A stretch of 64,000 nt of DNA from Bdellovibrio sp. ZAP7 (GTDB taxonomy: Bacteria; Bdellovibrionota; UBA1018; CAIMNF01). This document shows positions 60,625 to 64,000 of the stretch, in pieces. The stretch covers positions 59,452 through 123,451 of the forward strand of contig CAMCGZ010000006.1 in NCBI GenBank assembly GCA_945874535.1, read 5' to 3'. The translations under genes and the position numbers were made by a program. The notes beneath the pieces were generated by a model. The model was not told the DNA's origin. It saw nothing but the letters and a program-made list of their open reading frames with translations, and made no database searches. Within the stretch, counting starts at the first letter, position 1; each line of letters starts with the position of its first letter.

Positions 60625-61071
60625 ATGAATACTGCTGAATTGTGGTTCACCATCGGTAACGCGCTCATTTTGCCTTTTTGGGGGATGCTGTTTTTCATAC
60701 CCCAGTCCAAGGCAAGCATATGGGTGTTTGAACGATCCAAAGTGTCGCCTTTGCATCTGCTGGCGCTGATTTATGCCATCACCGTCATTCCGGCACTGCT
60801 CTCGAATCCGGAGGGCCTGGCGGCTTTGGCCCGGCCCACACTCGAGGGAGTGAAGGGTCTGCTCGGGTCCGATGCCGGGGCTGCGGCGGGGTGGATCCAC
60901 TACCTGTGCTTTGATTTGTTTGTGGGAGTGGCGGTCTGGAAGTCCGCGCGCGATCGAAAACACGGTTTCTTCTGGGTGAGTCCGGTACTCGGGCTCGTTC
61001 TCATGTTCGGGCCTCTCGGTTGGCTGACCTATGAGGTGATTTCAAGGTGGGTTCAATGGCGTCGGGTGTGA
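60625..61071 (+). CDS. ABA4-like (DUF4281) membrane protein
   Basis: This 148-aa protein has four membrane helices. The motif AGWIHYLCFDLFVGVAVWK followed by VSPVLGLVLMFGPLGWLTY is typical of the family named after plant ABA DEFICIENT 4. The plant protein takes part in neoxanthin synthesis, but the bacterial role is unknown. ATG 60625 lies 6 nt after TATGAT without a ribosome site. The last 16 nt overlap the Gre-like gene. Confidence 0.75.
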   Translation: MNTAELWFTIGNALILPFWGMLFFIPQSKASIWVFERSKVSPLHLLALIYAITVIPALLSNPEGLAALARPTLEGVKGLLGSDAGAAAGWIHYLCFDLFVGVAVWKSARDRKHGFFWVSPVLGLVLMFGPLGWLTYEVISRWVQWRRV

Positions 61072-61565
61072 AGCTTTCCAAAGTAGAGGTGCTGACCTGT
61101 TTTCTAGAGCATGTCTCAGGCGAGATTGTCGCTTTGACTGCGAGCGCGCGAGCGGCGCATCAGGCGGCCACCCACGAGGAATCGAAGGCCGAGGACCGGC
61201 ACGACACCTTTGCCATCGAGGCTTCTTATCTGGCGGCTGGGCAATCGGTCCGAGTGATGGAACTCGAGAAGTTCAGGACCGAACTCGAGGGGTACCTCAC
61301 AGGCACCCGAGAGAGCGAGATCGTAGCGCCCGGCAGTTTGCTTTCTTATGAGTCGGACGGAGTGGTGCATTGGGTGTTGATGGCAAAGAGCGGGGGAGGG
61401 GTTCGAACCACTCTTGACCAAAGGGAACAGGGGGCCATATCTGTTCAGATTTTGTCTACGATCTCCCCCCTCGGGAGCGAGCTCCTAGGGCTTCGGGCGG
61501 GCGATGAGGTCGAAGTCGAAATCCGGAGGAGCGCGAAGGATTTTCGGGTGAGGAGTGTGGAGTGA
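61056..61565 (+). CDS. GreA/GreB-like C-terminal domain protein
   Basis: This protein of about 169 aa has a helical N-terminal part (VLTCFLEHVSGEIVALTASARAA...DTFAIEASYLAAGQSVRVMELEKFRTELEGY). A beta-rich C-terminal domain ends ISPLGSELLGLRAGDEVEVEI, the conserved end of GreA/GreB/Rnk. It lacks the long acidic-tipped coiled coil of true Gre factors, so it may bind RNA polymerase without cleavage activity. AAGGTGG lies 5 nt before ATG 61056. It overlaps the ABA4-like gene and ends 4 nt from a convergent gene. Confidence 0.65.
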   Translation: MASGVKLSKVEVLTCFLEHVSGEIVALTASARAAHQAATHEESKAEDRHDTFAIEASYLAAGQSVRVMELEKFRTELEGYLTGTRESEIVAPGSLLSYESDGVVHWVLMAKSGGGVRTTLDQREQGAISVQILSTISPLGSELLGLRAGDEVEVEIRRSAKDFRVRSVE

Positions 61566-61569
61566 GCCC

Positions 61570-62649
61570 TTACTTCAAGTGCACCTCGACCCGGCTGACT
61601 TTTCCGCCCACGAAGGGTTGAAGGCTTTCAGAGCTGAGGGGAGCGGTCGAGCCGTTTTTCTTGAGGCAATGGGAAAAGAATTGGGTCATCGCCGCACGGA
61701 CTACTTTCTGAACATCGGTGCGATTTTCTGATTCGCGCCCGTGTTTCTCGCCTCCGGTCGAGTCGGTGAAATCCAAGTGGGCGGCCGGGGTGATCCAGAC
61801 CATGGCGTGCCGTCCTTGAAGTACGGGCCAGAGCTTGAAGGCCTCGAGACGGGCCAAAGGAGGTTCACCATTTTGCTGTTTATCCTCTGTGCCCGAAATC
61901 CCCAGGACGGGAGTTTTGAGAGAGGCATAGCTCTCCTTTAGAAAAAAGGGTTCCCCCGGTGCTTGGGGCGAGAGGGCGATTCCGCACCGGATGCGCTCAT
62001 CTCGGAGATCCGGTCCGAGTCCCGTGCCAGGCGCCACCCGGGGTTCGATCCATTCCAATGCGGGTCGTGCCCCTGCGAGCGCCAGAACCGTGAATGCACC
62101 GAAGGAGTGCCCCAGGACTCCGATTCGAGTGAGGTCCAATCGACCGCGGAGTTTCGGATGGTTTTGGCTCCATTCGCTTGCCCGATCGATCAAGAACGAG
62201 ACATCTTTCGGGCGCCCCAGCACCTCAGTCGAGTCATAAATCATGCGTTTCAGATTCTGGAATCGACGGATACTGCTTTTCATCCGCTCGGTGTTGCTTC
62301 CGGGGTGCTCGACACAGAAAACCGCATAGCCTTGACTGGCCAGATCCTGGGCCTGAGCGTAGTGGGTATCCCAGTTTCCTCCCGCCCCATGAGAAATCAG
62401 AATCAGGGGAAGGAGTTCGCTCGTTTTAGGAAGGTGGACCTTCACATGAACCGCTCTTCCGCCCGCTTCAGGCTCCTGCTTTCTGAATCGCTTGAAGAGT
62501 CTCGGACGATCCGGTTTTGGGCTTGCCACTCCAGTGGGATTGAGTACGTCCCGGATCTCGAAGACCTCGACTGACGCTGTGGCCTGTGCAAGGGCATGGG
62601 GGAGACCGTTCAGGATTAAAACCGACATGAGGAGTGTTTTCATTAGCAT
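61570..62649 (-). CDS. Secreted alpha/beta hydrolase (PAF-acetylhydrolase-like)
   Basis: This protein of about 359 aa has a signal peptide (MLMKTLLMSVLILNGL...ALAQA) followed by LILISHGAGGNWDTHYAQAQDLASQGYAVFCVEHPGSN in parts (oxyanion region). GVLGHSFGAF is the nucleophile elbow with Ser, and a late His is in AAHLDFTDS. The pattern fits dienelactone-hydrolase/PAF-AH-like esterases. Substrate is unknown. ATG 62643 is an alternative start. It is divergent from the DinB-like gene. Confidence 0.75.
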   Translation of the reverse strand: MLMKTLLMSVLILNGLPHALAQATASVEVFEIRDVLNPTGVASPKPDRPRLFKRFRKQEPEAGGRAVHVKVHLPKTSELLPLILISHGAGGNWDTHYAQAQDLASQGYAVFCVEHPGSNTERMKSSIRRFQNLKRMIYDSTEVLGRPKDVSFLIDRASEWSQNHPKLRGRLDLTRIGVLGHSFGAFTVLALAGARPALEWIEPRVAPGTGLGPDLRDERIRCGIALSPQAPGEPFFLKESYASLKTPVLGISGTEDKQQNGEPPLARLEAFKLWPVLQGRHAMVWITPAAHLDFTDSTGGEKHGRESENRTDVQKVVRAAMTQFFSHCLKKNGSTAPLSSESLQPFVGGKVSRVEVHLK

Positions 62650-62676
62650 CTTTCTATCCCGGAGTAATGGGCCGAG

Positions 62677-62705
62677 TTTACCCTCCTCCTGAATTGAATT
62701 ATGCT
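62677..62705 (+). promoter_or_regulatory. Candidate promoter of the DinB-like gene
   Basis: TTTACC (62677-62682), a 17-nt spacer and TATGCT (62700-62705) end 6 nt before ATG 62712. Confidence 0.5.
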
Positions 62706-62711
62706 TCAATC

Positions 62712-63317
62712 ATGAAGCCAAGCGATGATGAGATTCAAGCCTCACTAGAGCCTCCGGGCGCGGGGGTCCCCTTTTTGGACCGGATTCTCGGGAGATTTCT
62801 CTTGAAGCCTCTCGTGCTGCGCCGGACTTCCTGGTCCGAGTCCGAGCGGCGGTTTTGTAAGGCGCATGAAAAAGTGAAGCAGGAGTTGGCGCTCTTTGCG
62901 CCCGAGACCCTGACGACGAGGATATTGGTGCCGCCGCAAAAAGGGCTTGAGGATAGCTCACGCTACTGGTCGGGGGCCATGTGCGCGCGCCACCTCACCA
63001 TTGTGGGACGCGAGGTCGAGGGACTTGTGGTGAAGCTCACGCGGGGCGAGTCGATCCGAAAGGTGGCCGATACTGCAAGGTTGAAGCCCGAGCTTTCGCA
63101 AAATGATCCGACGAGCATCGAGGAGTACCGGGTCTTCGGTGATACTTTGTTTCAAAGACTCGATCAGACACTGGGTGATCGCAATGCTCGGGCTACATTT
63201 CAGCACCCTTGGTTCGGGCCGATGACTGCGAAGGAGTGGGCCTCGCTCTATTCGATTCACACGTATGTGCATCTCGAGCAGCTTCGGGCGATTCGGAAAG
63301 CACTTGGCTACGGGTGA
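62712..63317 (+). CDS. DinB-like superfamily protein (DUF1569-type)
   Basis: This protein of about 201 aa is helical. The conserved histidines CARHLTIVGREVE and SIHTYVHLEQLRAIRKA fit the metal site of DinB-fold proteins. These may act as thiol-dependent transferases, but no role can be assigned here. ATG 62712 is preferred because of the -10 box 6 nt upstream; the frame upstream lies in the divergent gene's start region. Confidence 0.55.
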   Translation: MKPSDDEIQASLEPPGAGVPFLDRILGRFLLKPLVLRRTSWSESERRFCKAHEKVKQELALFAPETLTTRILVPPQKGLEDSSRYWSGAMCARHLTIVGREVEGLVVKLTRGESIRKVADTARLKPELSQNDPTSIEEYRVFGDTLFQRLDQTLGDRNARATFQHPWFGPMTAKEWASLYSIHTYVHLEQLRAIRKALGYG

Positions 63318-63342
63318 CATCGTCAGACTTTAGAATAGAGCC

Positions 63343-63411
63343 ATGCAGGCACCGCGTTGTTTAGCCATTGGCGATATTCATGGACATCTCGATGCTCTCT
63401 ATCGACAGTGA
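63343..63411 (+). pseudogene. Metallophosphoesterase gene, truncated after 22 codons
   Basis: The reading frame gives MQAPRCLAIGDIHGHLDALY and stops two codons later. GDIHG is the first metal-binding motif of Ser/Thr-type metallophosphatases (ApaH/PrpA-like), which need ~200 more residues. The TGA (63409-63411) belongs to the IS end. TAGAAT (63331-63336) lies 6 nt before the ATG. Confidence 0.8.
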
Positions 63412-63486
63412 GGTTGGCCCCATTTCCAGGGCAGTCGGAACTTAAGTCCGCCCAACGGTTTATCCCTTTCTCAATTCTTTTTCAAA

Positions 63487-63831
63487 TTAATCTGGGCTTT
63501 TCATTTCAAGAGAGCTGTGTGGCCTGATTGAGTTGTATTCCCCAATCCATTACTGAATCTTCTTTTTTGCGTCCCCAAGGTCAATAAAAACATTCTCATC
63601 GAGGCACTCATCTCAAAGTCGTGAATTAAAGCTTTCGATGAATGCGTTTTGAATCGATTTTCCAGGAGCGATAAACTCATGCTCAATTGCGCCGTTCTTC
63701 GAACCGATCCAATCAAGCAGAGCTCTTGATTGAAGTTCCGGTTCACTGTCTGAACGGATTCTTTTTGGAAGGACTGGAAATCGCTCTCGAAGGTGCATGA
63801 CCGCTTTACGCTTGGCCACGGTCCCTACCAC
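63487..63831 (-). pseudogene. IS3-family transposase OrfB remnant
   Basis: Reading on the minus strand gives a start like an OrfB N-terminus (VGTVAKRKAVMHLRERFP) and then jumps directly to the catalytic core (RIRSDSEPELQSRALLDW, normally SDNGPEF). IAPGKSIQNAFIESFNSRL follows, then a stop, DECLDENVFIDLGDAKKKIQ, a second stop, and WIGEYNSIRPHSSLEMKSPD. The missing middle (~100+ residues) and two nonsense codons show it is dead. Confidence 0.8.
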
Positions 63832-64000
63832 TTTCGGCTGGTGATCTCCTGGTACATCTCAATATCTAGTGCCTGATTGGCAACCAGTCGCTTGAGCCTG
63901 GAATTCTCTTCTTCAAGTGACTTCAGTTTCCTGACATCAGAAACCTCCATGCCCTGATACTTCTTCTTCCAATGGTAGTAGGTGGGTTCGCTGACGCCCA
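63825..64000 (-). CDS. IS3-family OrfA, 5' part outside window
   Basis: The C-terminal 57 codons read GVSEPTYYHWKKKYQGMEVS...LKSLEEENSRLKRLVANQAL, the end of the helix-turn-helix and the leucine zipper of IS3 OrfA, stopping at 63825. The start lies beyond the window edge. It seems intact as far as it is visible. Confidence 0.8.
   Translation of the reverse strand, partial: GVSEPTYYHWKKKYQGMEVSDVRKLKSLEEENSRLKRLVANQALDIEMYQEITSRKW

Larger units (their letters stand above)
63409..64000 (-). mobile_element. Decayed IS3-family element, runs off the window
   Basis: The left end is set at 63409 (TGAGGTTGGCCCC), where the phosphoesterase frame breaks. The span holds remnants of orfB and the 3' part of orfA on the minus strand. 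The other end lies beyond the window, so the target duplication cannot be checked. Confidence 0.75.

Overview
The window carries a contiguous flagellar cluster, a complete type II secretion (T2SS) operon, and a stretch of housekeeping and accessory genes. It looks like a diderm, flagellated, Bdellovibrionota- or deltaproteobacteria-like chromosome of moderately high GC. The pointers are a FliO with a long periplasmic N-terminal domain, a T2SS operon running gspC to gspN with lone CarD and acyl-CoA dehydrogenase genes next to it, and many lipoproteins and signal peptides. Taxonomy is inferred from gene content only. No rRNA, tRNA or CRISPR array was seen.

1-16038 (+ strand) is flagellar: a MotE-like chaperone, fliK, flgD, a FlgD-associated flagellar operon protein, flgE, fliL-M-N-O-P-Q-R, flhB, flhA, flhF and fliA. 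Together these give hook assembly, switch, export gate and the late-class sigma factor. flgE has a leader with three hairpins and ends in a nested terminator. flhG is missing between flhF and fliA. 16056-16941 holds a PilZ-like gene diverging from a lone Flp-type pilin gene, each with a good sigma70-type promoter.

17010-33163 (- strand) is one long operon, gspC-D-E-F-G-H-I-J-K-L-M-N, followed by a lipoprotein, an outer-membrane barrel and an EI24/CysZ-like membrane protein. Most junctions overlap or nearly touch.

33343-48622 holds an acyl-CoA dehydrogenase convergent with carD, gltX-cysS, a two-gene unit (periplasmic propeller-like protein plus an elicitor-type transglutaminase), nadA, a ThiBPQ-type ABC importer running into two ArsA/Get3-like ATPases with complementary P-loop substitutions, and a MATE exporter. 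48844-56451 is housekeeping: ppx, an overlooked 48-codon basic ORF, coaE, mazG, ybeY, prfB (with the classical +1 programmed frameshift), dus and an ABC-F ATPase.

56540-64000 is more fluid: a 736-aa secreted protein of unknown function, an IS-like element with matching ends, a receiver protein with Glu at the phospho-acceptor position, a 29-aa membrane peptide, an ABA4-like membrane protein with a GreA/B-like partner, an alpha/beta hydrolase, a DinB-like protein, and a metallophosphoesterase gene cut off after 22 codons by a decayed IS3-family element that runs off the window. A recurrent theme outside the flagellar region is a -10-like hexamer only 6-10 nt before the ATG with no Shine-Dalgarno sequence, which suggests many leaderless mRNAs.
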